Assembly: GCF_008042075.1 (NCBI RefSeq)
Contig: NZ_RDBN01000005.1
Span: 658,484 to 692,814, forward strand
Length of the DNA: 34,331 bases
Reading direction: 5' to 3'
DNA from: Streptomyces sp. UW30
GTDB lineage: Bacteria > Actinomycetota > Actinomycetes > Streptomycetales > Streptomycetaceae
Shown here: positions 6,492 to 18,600 of the stretch, in pieces
Numbering within the stretch: the first letter of the stretch is position 1
How the letters are laid out: every line of letters starts with the position of its first letter
Notes under the pieces: generated by a model
What the model saw: the letters and a program-made list of their open reading frames with translations, nothing else
The model's database searches: none
Told to the model about the DNA's origin: nothing
Made by a program: the position numbers and the translations under genes

Positions 6492-8515
6492 GACTCCGCC
6501 TCGAACTCGGAGAGCAGCGCGTCCAGGGCGCCGTCCGCCTCGCCGTGCTCCTTGGTCTCGACGATGCGGGTCGTCATGTCCTTCAGGGTGATCGGTTCGA
6601 GGAACAGCTGGATCGGTACGTCGATGCCCAGCTCGTCGCGGAGCCGTCCGGCGAGATGCACGGCCGTCAGCGAGTCGCCGCCCGCCTCGAAGTACGTCCG
6701 CTCCAGGCCCGCGCGGCCGTCGAGATCCAGCGCCTCGATCACCAACTCGGCGACCCTGGCCTCCAGCTCGTTCTCCGGCGCGGGTGACGGGCTGTCGGGC
6801 GTCGTCCGAGCCGCCGGGCCGCGCAACGTCAGCGCGCCGTGACTCTCGCCCGCGAACGGGTACGCCGGCAGCCGCACCCGCCGCACACCGGCGTCGAGGG
6901 CCGGCCAGGTCACCTCCTCGCCCCTCAGCCACGCCTCGCCCAGAGGGTCCCGCGCCGTATCCCGGTGGCCCTCGGCCAGTGCCGTGAGCTTGTCCGACGC
7001 CTCCCGTGCGCCGGCGGCCACGACGTAGGCGCGCACGGGCATCCCGACCCGGCCCGTGCGCAGGGTGTGTGCGATGTCGGCGAGGGACGGGGCGTCCGCC
7101 TCGCGCAGGCGCGCCGCCAACCTGGCGGCAACAAGGGCGAGTTGGGGGTCGGTGCGGGCCGAGAGCGGCAGCACCGTCGGCTCGGCGGCACTCGCGCCCG
7201 CCCCGCGCTCCGGCGCCTCCTGCACCACCACGTGCACGTTCGTGCCGCCGATGCCCACCGACGTCACGCCGGCCAGCCGGGGCAGGCCAGGCCTGCTCGG
7301 CCACTCCGCCGTCTGCGTCACCAGCCGCAGCGGTGATCCCTGGAGAGCGGTGACCGGGCTCGTGACGTCCACCGTCGGGGCCAGCGTCCCGTGCTCCAGC
7401 ATCAGGATCGTCTTGATCAGCGCCGCCGCCCCGGCCGCCGCGTCCGCGTGCCCGATGTTCGACTTCACCGAGCCGAGGGCGATGTCGCCGCCGGGGCCGA
7501 ACGCCGCGCTCGCCGCCTCCAGTTCGATCCGGTCCCCCAGCTCCGTACCGGTCCCGTGCGCCTCCAGGTACTGCGCCGCCGACGGCTCCAGCCCCGCCGC
7601 CGCCCACGCCTCGGTGATCGCGGCCGTCTGCTGGTCCACCCCCGGAGCGGTGAAGCCGACCTTGCCGGCGCCGTCGTTGGTGACCGCGGTGCCCCGGATC
7701 ACCGCCCGCACGGGGTCGCCGTCGGCCAGCGCGTCCTCCAGCCGGCGCAGCACCAGCACGCCCACCCCGCTGCCCGGCACCGTGCCTGCCGCCTTCTCGT
7801 CGAAGGGGCGGCAGCGGCCGTCGGGCGAGAAGATCCCGCCCTGGTAGTGGACGTAGCCCTGCTTGCGCACGCCGGCGATGGACACGCCGCCCGCGAGCGC
7901 GGCGTCGCACTCGCCGAGCAGGAGGGCCTGGACGGCGAGATGGACCGCCGTCAGCGAGGTCGAGCAAGCGGTCTGGACCGTCATGCTCGGCCCGTCCAGG
8001 CCCAGCCGGTAGGAGATCCAGGGCGCCAGGAACTCGCGGTCGGTGAGGATACGGACCTGAAGGGCGCCGATCGACGCCGCAAGGGCCGGGTCCGTGGCGG
8101 CGGCCAAAGAGTGCTCCGTCGGGCTGCCGCCCACGTACACGCCGGTGCGGGACGGGCCGTTCAGCGGGGCGTACCCGGCGTCCTCCAGGGCGGCCCAGGC
8201 GCTCTCCAGCAGCACCCGGTGCTGTGGGTCGAGAGCCGCCGCCTCGGTGCGGTTGAAGCCGAAGAGCTCGGCCTCGAAGCGGTCCGCGTCCGCCAGATAC
8301 CCGTGGGCGGGGACGTACGCGGGATTGCTCAGGTCGGCCGGGTCCGCCCCGTCGGCCAGCAGTTCCTTCTCGGTGAAGGCGGACAGGGAGCAGACGCCGT
8401 CGCGCAGGTTGGCCCAGTACGTGTCCAGGTCGGGGGCGCCGGGGAAGCGTCCGCTCATCCCCACGACGGCCACCGCGGACTCAAGGTCGTACGGTGCGGC
8501 TTCCTCGGTCGTCAT
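6488..8515 (-). CDS. AT-less type I PKS module: KS-linker-ACP
   Basis: This 675-residue protein has one ketosynthase (about residues 12-435) with Cys in 'QTACSTSL' (about 183), 'EAHGTGTELGD' and 'KSNIGHADAAAG'. After a linker it has one acyl carrier domain with 'FEAGGDSLTAVHL' (Ser about 613). Between them (about 445-565) lie the usual KS-AT linker, including 'LSARTDPQLALVAARLAARL', and the usual post-AT tail 'WLRGEEVTWPALD...RRVRLPAYPF'. The acyltransferase itself is absent and only a short bridge remains. Malonyl loading must therefore come from a discrete AT, such as FabD or a trans-AT not in this window. There is no ketoreductase or dehydratase, so the ketide unit would stay a beta-keto unless modified elsewhere. 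ATGA overlaps link it to NRPS4 upstream and to the thioesterase downstream. Confidence 0.9.
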   Translation of the reverse strand: MTTEEAAPYDLESAVAVVGMSGRFPGAPDLDTYWANLRDGVCSLSAFTEKELLADGADPADLSNPAYVPAHGYLADADRFEAELFGFNRTEAAALDPQHRVLLESAWAALEDAGYAPLNGPSRTGVYVGGSPTEHSLAAATDPALAASIGALQVRILTDREFLAPWISYRLGLDGPSMTVQTACSTSLTAVHLAVQALLLGECDAALAGGVSIAGVRKQGYVHYQGGIFSPDGRCRPFDEKAAGTVPGSGVGVLVLRRLEDALADGDPVRAVIRGTAVTNDGAGKVGFTAPGVDQQTAAITEAWAAAGLEPSAAQYLEAHGTGTELGDRIELEAASAAFGPGGDIALGSVKSNIGHADAAAGAAALIKTILMLEHGTLAPTVDVTSPVTALQGSPLRLVTQTAEWPSRPGLPRLAGVTSVGIGGTNVHVVVQEAPERGAGASAAEPTVLPLSARTDPQLALVAARLAARLREADAPSLADIAHTLRTGRVGMPVRAYVVAAGAREASDKLTALAEGHRDTARDPLGEAWLRGEEVTWPALDAGVRRVRLPAYPFAGESHGALTLRGPAARTTPDSPSPAPENELEARVAELVIEALDLDGRAGLERTYFEAGGDSLTAVHLAGRLRDELGIDVPIQLFLEPITLKDMTTRIVETKEHGEADGALDALLSEFEAES

Positions 8516-11500
8516 CGCTTCGTGCCCTTCCTGGAACGGAGTTTGTGCAGGGCCGCCCGGCGGTCGCTGCCGCGCCGGGCCGCCTCCTCGTGGGGTGCGA
8601 TCTGTCCGGCCGTACGGTCGAGATGGGCCGCCACGGCGGCGACCGTCGGATGCCGGAACAGGTCGATCAGGGTCAGGTCCCGGTACTCGGGGTGTTCCTG
8701 GAGCGCCGCGAGCACGGCCAGCAGCCGTACCGAATTGCCGCCCAGGTCGAAGAAGTTGTCGTGCGCGCCGACCCGGTCCAGGGTCAGCACCTGCTGCCAG
8801 ACCCGGGCCACACGCTGCTCGGCAGCGCTGTCCGGGGCGGCGTACGACTCGCTCAGCCGGGGCCGCGAGGAGGGGGGTTCGGGCAGCCGGGACCGGTCGA
8901 TCTTGCCGGAGCGGTTCAGCGGCAGCTCCGGCAGGCGCACGAAGACCTCCGGGACCATGTAGCCGGGGAGCCGTCGGGTGAGATGGGCACGCAGGGCCTC
9001 GTCCGAGGGGGCCGTGTCCTGACCGACGACATAGGCCACCAGCCGCTGATCGGCCCCGTCTCCGCGCACCGCCGCCGCGGCCACCGTCACCTCGGGATGG
9101 TTCGCCAGCAGGGCCTCGATCTCGCCGAGTTCGATCCGGTAGCCGCGCAGCTTCACCTGCGAGTCGCTGCGGCCCAGGTAGTGCAGGACGCCATGCGCGT
9201 CGACGCGGCACAGGTCGCCGGTGCGGTACATACGGCTGCCGGGCGGGCCGTAGGGGTCGGCGACGAAGCGCTCGGACGTCATCCCGGGCCGGCCGATGTA
9301 GCCGCGGGCCAGGGTGGCGCCGGCGACGTAGAGCTCGCCGGTCACGCCGACCGGGGCCGGGCGCAGACGGCGGTCCAGGACGTAGGCGCGCGAGCCGGGC
9401 ACCGCGTGGCCGATCACGACCGGCTCGCCGGGGCGCAGATCGGCCGTGGTCGAGTACACCGTGGCCTCGCTAGGGCCGTACGCGTTGACGATGCGGCGGC
9501 CCTCCTCGCCGAGCCGCTCGACCAGCTCCGCCGGGCACGCCTCGCCGCCGACCGCGAGGGTGCGCAGCTCGGGCAGCGCGCCCGGGGAGCGGGGGAGCGT
9601 CATCGCGGCGGACGGCGGCAGGAAGACGTAGGTGATGCGGGAGTCCCGCAGCCGCGCCTGAAGTGCCTCGCCCAGCCGCTCGTCCTCCTGCGCGATGTGC
9701 AGCTCCGCGCCCGCGACCCAGGGGAAGAACAGGTCGGACACGGCGACGTCGAAGCCGAACGACACGAACTGCAGGACACGGTCCGTCCCGGTCACCGGGA
9801 ACACGGGGCATACGTTCACCGCCAGGTTGTGCAGCGCCCGGTGCTCGACGGCCACGCCCTTGGGGACGCCGGTGGAGCCGGAGGTGTAGAGGACGTAGGC
9901 GAGGTCGCCGGGGGCGCACGTCGCGGGGGTGAACGCGGGCACCGTGTCCGGGTGCTCGTCCACGCGGAGTTCCGGTACGTCCGTCCCGGCCAGGCCCGTC
10001 GTCCGCGCCGCCGTCAGCAGCAGGGACGTGGCCGAGTTGGTGACCATGTAGGCGAGGCGGGCGGCGGGGTGTGCCGGGTCCAGCGGCACGTATGCGCCGC
10101 CGGCGCGCAGGACCGCGAGGGCGGCGACGGCCATGTCGGCGCCTCGGGGGAGCAGCAGGCCGACGCGGTCTCCTCGGCGTACGCCGTGTGCCTGCAGGCG
10201 TGCTGCCAAGTGGTCGGCTCGGCGCAGGAGTTCGGCGTAGGTCAGGCGGAGGTCGCCGCAGACCAGCGCGGTGGCCTCCGGGCGGGTGGTGGCCTGGTTC
10301 GCGACGAGGTCTGGGACCAGGTGCGCCTTGGGGGGTGCCGCGCTGTGCTGTTGGGCGGCTGCGGGTTCGTCGGGGCTGGTCGCGCAGTTCCCCGCGCCCC
10401 TGAGGGGCGCTGCCAGCAGGCGTTCCTTTTCGTCCTGCGGGAGCATGTCGAGCGTCGACAGCGGGGCCTGCGGGCGCTGCAGGAGCTGCTCCAGCAGCGT
10501 CTCGAAGCACCGCACCCACCGCCGTACCGTCTCCGTGTCGAACAGTGCGCTGCGGTAGATCAGATACGCGGCGAGATCCTCGCCCCACCGCTCCACCTGG
10601 AGATGGAAGTCGAACTTCGCGGTGTCCAGGGCCACATGAGCCCGTTCGACCTCGGCGCCGGCCAGGCTCAGCGTCAGTTCGGTGTCGTCGTCGTAGCCGA
10701 AGACCACCTGTACTACCGGGTCGTGGCTGATCTCGCGGGCCGGGGCGACCTCGTTGACGACCGCCTCGAAGGGGGCGTCCTGGTAGGGCTGGGAGTCCAG
10801 CAGTGCGGTGCGCAGACGGTCGATGAGGCCGTGGTACGAGGGGTCGCCGGACAGGTCGATCCGCAGGGCGAGGGTGTTGGTCAGCATGCCGACCATGTCC
10901 TGGAGTTCGGGGCGGTCCCGGCCGGAGACGGGAAAGCCGATCACCAGGTCCTCGGAGCCCGAGAGCCGGCTCACGAACGCGGCGTACGCGGCGAACACCG
11001 CCATGAACGGGGTGCCGCCGCGCGTCCGGGCCGTCTCGGCGAGCCGCGCGCGTACCCGGGCCGGCAGCGTGAACCGCTCGGTGCCGCCCGCCGCCGTACG
11101 CACCGCCCCGCGCGGCCGGTCCAGCGGCAGCGCGACCGCCTCCGGGGCACCCCGCAGCCGCTCGGCCCAGTGCGCGACCGAGCCGGCGTACTCGCCTGCC
11201 GTCTGCCGCTCACGTTGCCAGGACGCGAAGTCCGGGAACTGGAGGGGCAGTTCGGGCGGGGTGTGGTGCAGGCCCTTGGTCTCGTTCTCGTACCCGGCGG
11301 ACAGCTCGCGCAGCAGCACACCCAGCGACCAGCCGTCGCAGACCAGATGGTGGGCGACGAGCAGGATGCGGTGGCTGCCGTCGGTCACGGTGTACAGCGT
11401 GCAGCGCAGGAGTGGGCCGGTCGCCACGTCGAAGGGACGGGCCGCCTCCGCGTGCATCAGAGCCTCCACCTCGGCGACGGGCACGTCACGCTCCACGCGC

Positions 11501-11781
11501 GGCTCCACCCGCCCGGCGGTGGACACGATCTGGAGCGGCACCCCGTCGGGGCCGGTGCGCAAGACCGTGCGCAGTGACTCGTGCCGGGCGACGAGCGCGT
11601 CGAGTGCGCGCCCGAAGGCGGCCGCGTCGAACGGCCCGCGCACCACGAAAGCGGCCGGCACGTGGTAGGTCGCGGCGCCCGGATCCATGTGGTCCAGGAC
11701 GAGCAGCCGGGCCTGCGCGTCCGAGGTCGGGAACTCGTACTCCTCGTACTCCCCGACCGTGCCGATGTCGTCAGCGGCCAT
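8512..11781 (-). CDS. NRPS4: single module C-A-T without release domain
   Basis: This is a 1,089-residue NRPS module. The condensation domain (about 15-440) has '[10 protein letters not shown]' (HHxxxDG, about 145). The adenylation domain (about 480-950) has '[11 protein letters not shown]', 'YRTGDL' and 'SGKIDR'. The thiolation domain has '[12 protein letters not shown]' (Ser about 1015). By eye the A-domain pocket reads D-V-S-F-A-G-A-V-Y-K, for which I name no substrate. The C-A linker at about 458-469 is encoded by an interspersed repeat (10374-10408). The ATG at 11781, with GGAG upstream, overlaps the NRPS3 stop by 11 bp. A longer frame from 11868 would run into the NRPS3 thioesterase. 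It lies after the TE-bearing NRPS3 and before the KS-ACP, so a PCP-to-KS hand-over is likely. Confidence 0.93.
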   Translation of the reverse strand: MAADDIGTVGEYEEYEFPTSDAQARLLVLDHMDPGAATYHVPAAFVVRGPFDAAAFGRALDALVARHESLRTVLRTGPDGVPLQIVSTAGRVEPRVERDVPVAEVEALMHAEAARPFDVATGPLLRCTLYTVTDGSHRILLVAHHLVCDGWSLGVLLRELSAGYENETKGLHHTPPELPLQFPDFASWQRERQTAGEYAGSVAHWAERLRGAPEAVALPLDRPRGAVRTAAGGTERFTLPARVRARLAETARTRGGTPFMAVFAAYAAFVSRLSGSEDLVIGFPVSGRDRPELQDMVGMLTNTLALRIDLSGDPSYHGLIDRLRTALLDSQPYQDAPFEAVVNEVAPAREISHDPVVQVVFGYDDDTELTLSLAGAEVERAHVALDTAKFDFHLQVERWGEDLAAYLIYRSALFDTETVRRWVRCFETLLEQLLQRPQAPLSTLDMLPQDEKERLLAAPLRGAGNCATSPDEPAAAQQHSAAPPKAHLVPDLVANQATTRPEATALVCGDLRLTYAELLRRADHLAARLQAHGVRRGDRVGLLLPRGADMAVAALAVLRAGGAYVPLDPAHPAARLAYMVTNSATSLLLTAARTTGLAGTDVPELRVDEHPDTVPAFTPATCAPGDLAYVLYTSGSTGVPKGVAVEHRALHNLAVNVCPVFPVTGTDRVLQFVSFGFDVAVSDLFFPWVAGAELHIAQEDERLGEALQARLRDSRITYVFLPPSAAMTLPRSPGALPELRTLAVGGEACPAELVERLGEEGRRIVNAYGPSEATVYSTTADLRPGEPVVIGHAVPGSRAYVLDRRLRPAPVGVTGELYVAGATLARGYIGRPGMTSERFVADPYGPPGSRMYRTGDLCRVDAHGVLHYLGRSDSQVKLRGYRIELGEIEALLANHPEVTVAAAAVRGDGADQRLVAYVVGQDTAPSDEALRAHLTRRLPGYMVPEVFVRLPELPLNRSGKIDRSRLPEPPSSRPRLSESYAAPDSAAEQRVARVWQQVLTLDRVGAHDNFFDLGGNSVRLLAVLAALQEHPEYRDLTLIDLFRHPTVAAVAAHLDRTAGQIAPHEEAARRGSDRRAALHKLRSRKGTKR
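10374..10408. repeat. Interspersed Streptomyces-type repeat inside NRPS4 (copy 1)
   Basis: Read on the minus strand this is GCCCC-TCA-GGGGC followed by GCGGGGAACTGCGCGACC-AGCC: a small hairpin plus a conserved tail. It matches the copy at 18398-18432 in all positions except the three-base loop. The same element is familiar as a dispersed, mostly intergenic repeat in Streptomyces chromosomes. Here it is in frame in the linker between the C and A domains. Confidence 0.85.
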
Positions 11782-14700
11782 CTGCCTGTGCTCCGTCCCC
11801 CGTGCGGTCTGCCAGTACGTTCTCCACGGCCGCGGCGATCTCGCCGACCGGCCCCGGGGTGAGCACATCGCTGTGCTCGCAGTCCAGTTCGTGCACGTCC
11901 ACCCCTGCCGCGCAGCCCTGCCAGGCCGCGCGCTTCTCCTCGGTCGTCGCCTCCGAGGCGCGGGTGGCCGAGAAGAGGGTCACCCGGCCGTCGTACGGCG
12001 ACGGCCGCCAGGCGCGGGCCATCTCGATGTACCGCTCCATGGCGCCGGCCAGCGTGCCGAGCCGCCGCTCGTCGAGGTCGGCGAGGAGCGCGCTGTGCGC
12101 GTGGAGGCGGGCGACGACCTCGGCCCGGTCCAGCGGGCCAGGACCGGCCGGAGCGCCGGGCAGCGCGTTGCGCAGCAGGCTGCTCAGCGCCGCCTGCTCC
12201 ACCACCGCCGGGTCCAGCGGCACCCGCGCCACCTCGGGCGGCTTCGGCATCGAGTCCACCACGGCGACGAGCGCGACCTCCTCACCCGCCGCGCGCAGCC
12301 GCACCGCCAGCTCATGCGCGAACGGCCCGCCGAAGGAACGCCCGAGCAGCAGATACGGCCCGTGCGGTCGCACCGCCCGGATGCGGGGCACATACTCTTC
12401 GGCCAACTCGCCCAGCGTGTGCGGAAGTTGCCCGCCGTGCAGCACCGGCGTCTGGAGCGCGTACACCGGCCGCCCGGGCGCGAGGTGCGGCAGCAGCGCC
12501 GCGTAGGCCCAGCCGAGCCCGAGCCCCGGGTGCAGGCAGAACAGCGGGGGCAGGTCGCCCTCGCGGCGCAGGGCGAGCAGCGGGGCGTACGCGTCCTCGG
12601 CGTCCCCGTCCGGCTGCCCGGCGGCGAGGCGGGCGGCGAGCGCGGCCGGTGTCGGCGCCTCGAACAGCGTGGCGGGCGACACCCGGGTACCGAGCTCGGC
12701 GTGGATGCTCGCGGTCAGGCGCAGGGCGAGCAGCGAGTGGCCGCCGTGCGCGAAGAAGTCGCCGTCGGGGCCGATCGCGTCCACGCCGAGCGCCTGCGCG
12801 AACAGCGCGCACAGCCGCTGCTCACGCCCCGGCCGGGCGATCCGGCCGGACCCCGAAAGCCCACGCTCCGCCTCGGGTTCGGGCAGCGCCGCCCGGTCCA
12901 CCTTGCCGTGCGCGGTCAGCGGTACGGCGTCCAGGCGCGCCCACGCCGACGGCATCAGATGCGCGGGCAGCACACGCGCCGCATGCTCCCGCACCCGGCC
13001 CAGGTCGCCGCCCATGACGTAGGCGACGAGCCGCTTGCCGCCGCCCGGCCCCGGGCGCGCGGCGACCACGGCCCGCTCCACGCCGGGGCAGGCGGCCAGG
13101 GCGGCCTCCACCTCGCCGGGTTCGATCCGGAAGCCGCGCACCTTGACCTGGTCGTCGCCGCGGCCCACGAACTCCAGCTCGCCGCCGGGGAGCCGGCGCA
13201 CCAGGTCGCCCGTGCGGTACATGCGGGTGCCGGGCGGCCCGTACGGGTCGGCGACGAAGCGCTCGGCACTGAGGCCCGGACGGTTGAGATAGCCGTGGGC
13301 GAGCCCGCTGCCGGCGACGTACAACTCGCCGACCGCTCCGGCCGGTACCGGGCGCAGGAGACGGTCGAGGACGTGGGCGCGGGAGTTGTCGAGCGGCCGG
13401 CCGATGGGCACGGACGCGCCGGCGTCCTCCGTCACGGGGTGGGCCGTGGCGAACACCGTGGTCTCGGTGGGCCCGTAGCCGTTGACCACCCGCGTGTCCG
13501 GGCAGTGCTCGCGCACCCGCCGCACCGCCTCGGGCGCGAGCACGTCCCCGCCCGCCCACACCTCACGCAGGGCGCCGAGCACCTCCGGCGCGATCTCCGC
13601 GACGGTGCGCAGGAGTTCGGCGGTGAGCCACAGGGCGGTGAGCCGCGCCTCGGGCAGCAGCCTCCTGAGCAGGTCGGGGGTGACGGGTCCGGGCGGGGCG
13701 AGCACCACCGTGCCGCCGTTGAGCAGGGGCACCCACATCTCGTAGGTCGCGGCGTCGAAGGTGTGCGGACTGTGGAGGAGGACGCGCTCGTGCGCGCCGC
13801 CCGCGAACCGGGAGTCGGCGGCGAGTTCCACCACGGCCCGGTGCGGGGTGACGATGCCCTTGGGTTCGCCCGTGGAACCCGAGGTGTACATCACGTACGC
13901 GGCGGATTCCGGATGCACGGCGGCCGGCGTCGGCGCGTCCGTGCCCTTCTCGTCGACGTCCAGCACCCGCACGCCCTCGGGCAGTCGAACGTCGGTGGCC
14001 GTGACCGCCACCCGCGCGTGCGCCGTGCCCACCAGCGCCGCCAGCCGCCCCGCCGGAGCCCCCGGATCCAGCGGCAGACAGCACGCACCCGCCTTCAGCA
14101 CCGCCAACTGCGCGACCACCATGGACACGGACCGGGTCAGCGGCAGCGCGACGGTGTCGCCGGGCCGCACCCCCGCCTCCCGCAGCCGCCCCGCCAGGGC
14201 GTCGGACGCCGCGTCGAGACGGCCGTACGTCAGCACATCGCCGTCGGACTCGACGGCCGGCGCGTCGGGTGTGCGGGCCACCTGCTCGGCGAAGCGCCCG
14301 GGGATGCCCGGCGCCCCGGACGCCGGACGCGTCGGGCCTTCGGCCAGGGCGAGCAGCCGGCGCCGCTCCTGGCGGGGGAGGACGTCGAGCTGGTCGGCCG
14401 GTATGCCGTGCGCGGACGTCAGCGCTTCGAAGGCGTGCGCCAGGCGGGCACCGACCGTCGCGGCCGGGATGCCGCCGCGGCAGCTCACCCGCAGCAGCAT
14501 TCGCTCCCCGGCGACGACGGCGATCGTCACCGGGTAGTGCGTCGCGTCCCGCGTCCCGACCAGCTCCACGGCCGGGGCGGGACCCTCGGCGCGCGGGAAG
14601 TTCTCGAACGCCAGGACCGTGTCGAAGAGTTCGCCCGCCCCGGCCGCCCGCTGCACCTGGGACAGCCGTACATGGTGATACGGCGCCAGCCGCAGCTGCT

Positions 14701-15640
14701 CCCGCTGCACCCGGGCCAGCAGTTCGTCGACGCCCTCGCCGGCCCGCAGCGCGATCCGCACCGGCAGCGTGTTGATGAACAGCCCCACCATCCGCTCGAC
14801 GCCGGGCAGATCGTGCGGCCGCCCCGAGACGACCGCGCCGAAGACCAGGTCCTCGGCGCCGGTCATCCGGGCCAGCACCAGGGCCCAGGCGGTCTGTGCC
14901 ACGGTGTTGACGGTGACGCCCGCGTCGGCCGCCCGCCGGGTGACCGCCGCCGTCAGCTCGGCGGTGAGCTCGACGTCGACCGTGTCCTCCAGGGCATCGG
15001 TGCCCCGCGGACCGTCCGGCGACAGCAGCGCGGGCCGCGGCAGACCGTCCAGCGCCTCCCGCCAGGCAGCCTGCGCCCGCACCTGGTCCTGGCCCTTCAG
15101 CCACACCAGATACTGCTTGAACGGCGCGGCGGGCGGCAGCTCGGCGCCGCCCGTCGTCAGCGCCTCGAGATCCCGCGCGAGCAACGGCAACGACCAGCCG
15201 TCCAACAGGATGTGATGCAGGGTCAGCAGCAGTTCGGCGCCCTCGTCGTGCCGGACCAGCGTGGCCCGTAGCAGCGGAGGGCGGGCCAGGTCGAAGCGAC
15301 GGCCACGGTCCTCGGCCATGAGCCGGGCGAGGTCCGCCCGCGTCTCGTCCGGCGTGCGTCCGGTGCGGTCGAGCTCCGTCCACGGCGGCTTCACCGCCCG
15401 CGGGATCACCTGCACCGGCCGCTCGACGTGCTCGTGCCGGAAACACGCCCGCAGATTCGGGTGCCGCTCCAGCAGCCCGGCGACCCCGGCCCGCAGGGCC
15501 TCGCCGGTGACGCCGGGCGCGATCCGGAAGCGGGCCTGGACCAGATACGGGTCGGGCCGGTCCGGATCGCGCAGGGCGTGGAAGAGCAGGCCCTCCTGGG
15601 CGGGGGAGAGCGGCAGTACGTCCGCTATGCGGCCGCCCAT
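11771..15640 (-). CDS. NRPS3: C-A-T-TE terminal-type module
   Basis: This is a 1,289-residue protein. The condensation domain starts at once with '[15 protein letters not shown]' and has '[10 protein letters not shown]' (about 143). That opening is typical of C domains that accept from an epimerised donor, fitting its place after NRPS2 (C-A-T-E). The A domain (about 460-940) has '[11 protein letters not shown]' and 'HGKVDR'. Its pocket reads D-A-Y-W-W-G-G-V-F-K, resembling branched-aliphatic (valine-like) codes. The carrier is '[14 protein letters not shown]' (Ser about 966). The thioesterase (about 1030-1270) has 'LGRSFGG' (Ser about 1100) and 'CEHSD' with the likely catalytic His (about 1255). 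Its ATG shares one base with the NRPS2 stop (TGATG). A TE here, with two synthase genes still to come, breaks collinearity. Confidence 0.94.
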   Translation of the reverse strand: MGGRIADVLPLSPAQEGLLFHALRDPDRPDPYLVQARFRIAPGVTGEALRAGVAGLLERHPNLRACFRHEHVERPVQVIPRAVKPPWTELDRTGRTPDETRADLARLMAEDRGRRFDLARPPLLRATLVRHDEGAELLLTLHHILLDGWSLPLLARDLEALTTGGAELPPAAPFKQYLVWLKGQDQVRAQAAWREALDGLPRPALLSPDGPRGTDALEDTVDVELTAELTAAVTRRAADAGVTVNTVAQTAWALVLARMTGAEDLVFGAVVSGRPHDLPGVERMVGLFINTLPVRIALRAGEGVDELLARVQREQLRLAPYHHVRLSQVQRAAGAGELFDTVLAFENFPRAEGPAPAVELVGTRDATHYPVTIAVVAGERMLLRVSCRGGIPAATVGARLAHAFEALTSAHGIPADQLDVLPRQERRRLLALAEGPTRPASGAPGIPGRFAEQVARTPDAPAVESDGDVLTYGRLDAASDALAGRLREAGVRPGDTVALPLTRSVSMVVAQLAVLKAGACCLPLDPGAPAGRLAALVGTAHARVAVTATDVRLPEGVRVLDVDEKGTDAPTPAAVHPESAAYVMYTSGSTGEPKGIVTPHRAVVELAADSRFAGGAHERVLLHSPHTFDAATYEMWVPLLNGGTVVLAPPGPVTPDLLRRLLPEARLTALWLTAELLRTVAEIAPEVLGALREVWAGGDVLAPEAVRRVREHCPDTRVVNGYGPTETTVFATAHPVTEDAGASVPIGRPLDNSRAHVLDRLLRPVPAGAVGELYVAGSGLAHGYLNRPGLSAERFVADPYGPPGTRMYRTGDLVRRLPGGELEFVGRGDDQVKVRGFRIEPGEVEAALAACPGVERAVVAARPGPGGGKRLVAYVMGGDLGRVREHAARVLPAHLMPSAWARLDAVPLTAHGKVDRAALPEPEAERGLSGSGRIARPGREQRLCALFAQALGVDAIGPDGDFFAHGGHSLLALRLTASIHAELGTRVSPATLFEAPTPAALAARLAAGQPDGDAEDAYAPLLALRREGDLPPLFCLHPGLGLGWAYAALLPHLAPGRPVYALQTPVLHGGQLPHTLGELAEEYVPRIRAVRPHGPYLLLGRSFGGPFAHELAVRLRAAGEEVALVAVVDSMPKPPEVARVPLDPAVVEQAALSSLLRNALPGAPAGPGPLDRAEVVARLHAHSALLADLDERRLGTLAGAMERYIEMARAWRPSPYDGRVTLFSATRASEATTEEKRAAWQGCAAGVDVHELDCEHSDVLTPGPVGEIAAAVENVLADRTGDGAQADGR

Positions 15641-18600
15641 CAGTCGTCCCCCTCATCGTCGTCCAGGTCCAGGTCCAGGCCGTCCTCCAGCAGGGCGAGC
15701 TGGTCCGCGGACAGGTCGACCAGCGGGAAGTCGGAGCTGGTGTGGCCGCCCGCTCCGTCCCGGCGGGCATGCGCGACCAGGACCTCGATCGCCTCGCACC
15801 ACAGCCGCGCCAGCCGCAGCACGTCGTCCTCGCCGAGCACCCCGCGCGCGTACGAGAACCCGGCGCTCAGGCACAGCCGCCCGGCGCCCCGCTCCAGGAC
15901 GACCGCGTCCACCTCCACGGCGTGCCCGAGCGGCAGCGCCTCAGCGGCCATGCCGAGCAGTTCGCCGTCGGCCGTGTCGCCGCCGGAGAACCGGCCCAGG
16001 TAGTTGAACCGCAGGTCGGGCACGGGCAGCAGGTCCAGCTTCGGGGCCGTGTCCGGGTTGAGGTGGCGCAGCAGCCCCCAGCCGAGGCCGCCCGCGGGGA
16101 CCGACCGCAGCCGCTCCTTGATCTGCTTGAGTGCCTCGCCGGCCGCGTCCCGTGCGGGCTGCCAGAAGTCCGCGCCGAGCGCGGCGCCCGCGTCCAGCCG
16201 GACCGGGTACTGGGTGGTGAACCAGCCGACGGTGCGCGAGACGTCGGCGGGCCGGGAGAGTCCCTCGCGGCCGTGGCCCTCCAGGTGAACCAACAGTCCG
16301 GTGCCGGTGCCCCGGTGCCGCAGCGCCGCCGCGGCCAGCGCGGTCAGCAGGACCGCGTCCGGGCCGCAGTGGAAGGCCTCCGTCACCTCGGACAGCGCCG
16401 CCTCGGTGACCTCCGGCGTCAGTTCCACGCTGAGCACACCGCGGCGCGCCCCGACACCTTGGCCGCCCGCGATCCGCGCGTCCGGGCCGCTCAGCATCCC
16501 CTCCCACCAGGCCGACTCCACGTCGGCCTGCTCGGGCCGCACCGCCTCCTGCGCCAGCAGCCGCGCCCAGCGCGCGAAGGACGTGCCCGGCGCCTGCGGC
16601 AGCCGTTCCCCGGCCAGAGCGGCGGCCAGTTCGGGGCCGAGCAGCCGCCAGGACACCCCGTCCACCGCGAGGTGATGCACCGTCAGCAACAGCTGCCCCG
16701 GCCGCTCGGCGCCCGCGTCGAGCCAGGTGGCCCGCAGCATCTCGCCCATCTCCGGGTCGAGCCGCACCGAGGCCGCCGTCGATTCGGCCAGTTCCCGGGC
16801 ATCGGCGCCGGCGGGCACCTCGACGCGCTCGACCACCACGTCGGGGACGGCCTCGGGAACCTCCAGCTCCCCCTCCACCAGCCGCATCCGCAACACGCCG
16901 TGCCGCTCGACCAGCCCGCGCACGGCCGCCGCGACCCGCTCCGGGCCCACGCCCGACGGCACCGGGAACACCATCGACTGCGTGAACGCCGCCGCGTCCC
17001 CGCCCTGTTCGCGCCACCAGCGCATGACCGGCGTCAGCGGGAAACGCCCCGTGCCGGAGTCCTCGCCGAGATCCGCGGCCTCCCGTGCGGTCAGCGCGAG
17101 CGCGGCCGGCGTACGGGCCGTGAAGACCTCGCGCGGTGTGATGCCGAGCCCCGCACCCGACGCCCGCCCCGCCAGCTGGATCGCCATGATGCTGTCGCCG
17201 CCGAGCCGGAAGAAGTCGTCGTCGGCACCGACCCGTTCGACGCCCAGCACCTCCTGGAACAGGGCGCACAGCGTGACCTCGCGCACCCCCTCGGGGGCCC
17301 GCCCCCCGACGTCCGGCCGGCTTCCCGGCGCGGGCAGCGCCGCCCGGTCCAGCTTGCCGTTCGGCGCCAGCGGCAGCGCGTCCAGCACCACCACGTCGGC
17401 CGGCACCATGGCGGCGGGCAACCGCCCGACGGCGTACGCCAGCAGCGCGTCCGGCGCGGGCTGCACGCCGTCGCTGCCGACGACGTACGCGACGAGCCGC
17501 GGCCTGCCCGGCCGGTCCTCCCGTACGACGGCCACCGCCCGATCCACCGACGGGTGCCCGGTGAGGACGGCGGCGATCTCGCCCGGCTCGATCCGCTGGC
17601 CCCGGATCTTCACCTGGTCGTCGGAGCGGCCCAGGTACTCCAGTTGCCCGTCGTCCCGGCGGCGGGCCAGGTCCCCGGTGCGGTACATGCGGGTGCCGGG
17701 CGCCCCGTACGGATCGGCGACGAACCGCTCGGCACTCGCCCCCGCCCGGCCCAGGTAGCCGTACGCCACCGCGGGCCCCGCCAGATACAGCTCACCGCAC
17801 ACCCCCGGCGGCACCGGCCGCAGCCGCTCGTCGAGGACGTACGTGCGCGTGCCCGGCAGCGGGGCGCCGATGGGCGGGGGCGTGCCGTCGCCGGTGAGCG
17901 GGCCGGAGACGGTGGCGGCCACCGTGTACTCGGTGGGCCCGTAGGCGTTGTGGAACCGGCGCCCGCCGACGGCCCAGCGGGCCACCAGCTCCGGCGGGCA
18001 GGCCTCCGCGCCCACGGCAAGCGACCGCAGGTCCGGGTACTCCCCGGCGGGCAGGGTCGCCAGCACGGACGGCGGCAGCATCGTGGCGTTGATCCGCAGC
18101 CCGGTCAGGACATCGGCCAGCCCCTGCCCGGCGAGCGGCCCGTCCGGCGGCACGACCAGCGTCCCGCCCGAACCGAACGCCATGCACATCTCGGCCACGG
18201 AGATGTCGAACGCGGGCGACCCGAGTTGCAGCACCCTGCTGTCCGGGGTCAACGCCATGGAATCCACGAGGCCGTGAGCGAGGGCGGCCAGACCGGTGTG
18301 GGGAACGAGGACGCCCTTGGGGCGGCCGGTGGAGCCGGAGGTGTGGATGACGTAGGCCGGGGTCGCCGGGTCCAATTCGGCGGGGAGTGCCGGGGTCGCC
18401 CCAAAGGGGCGCGGGGAACTGCGCGACCAGCCACCATGGCGCGGCAGACGATCCACAACATGCCGTGGCAATTCCAGCGAATCGCTCAACGCCAAGGTCG
18501 GCACATCCGTACCGACGGGCACCCCCCGCTCCCCCACAACCACCAGCACCGGCTTCGCGTCCTCCAGCGCCACCCGGATCCGCTCGGTCGGATAGTCCGG

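Noticed and set aside
8494..11577. A 1,027-codon plus-strand frame opposite NRPS4
   Set aside because: Same cause: low-complexity composition, no motif, and it crosses the PKS/NRPS4 junction on the opposite strand.
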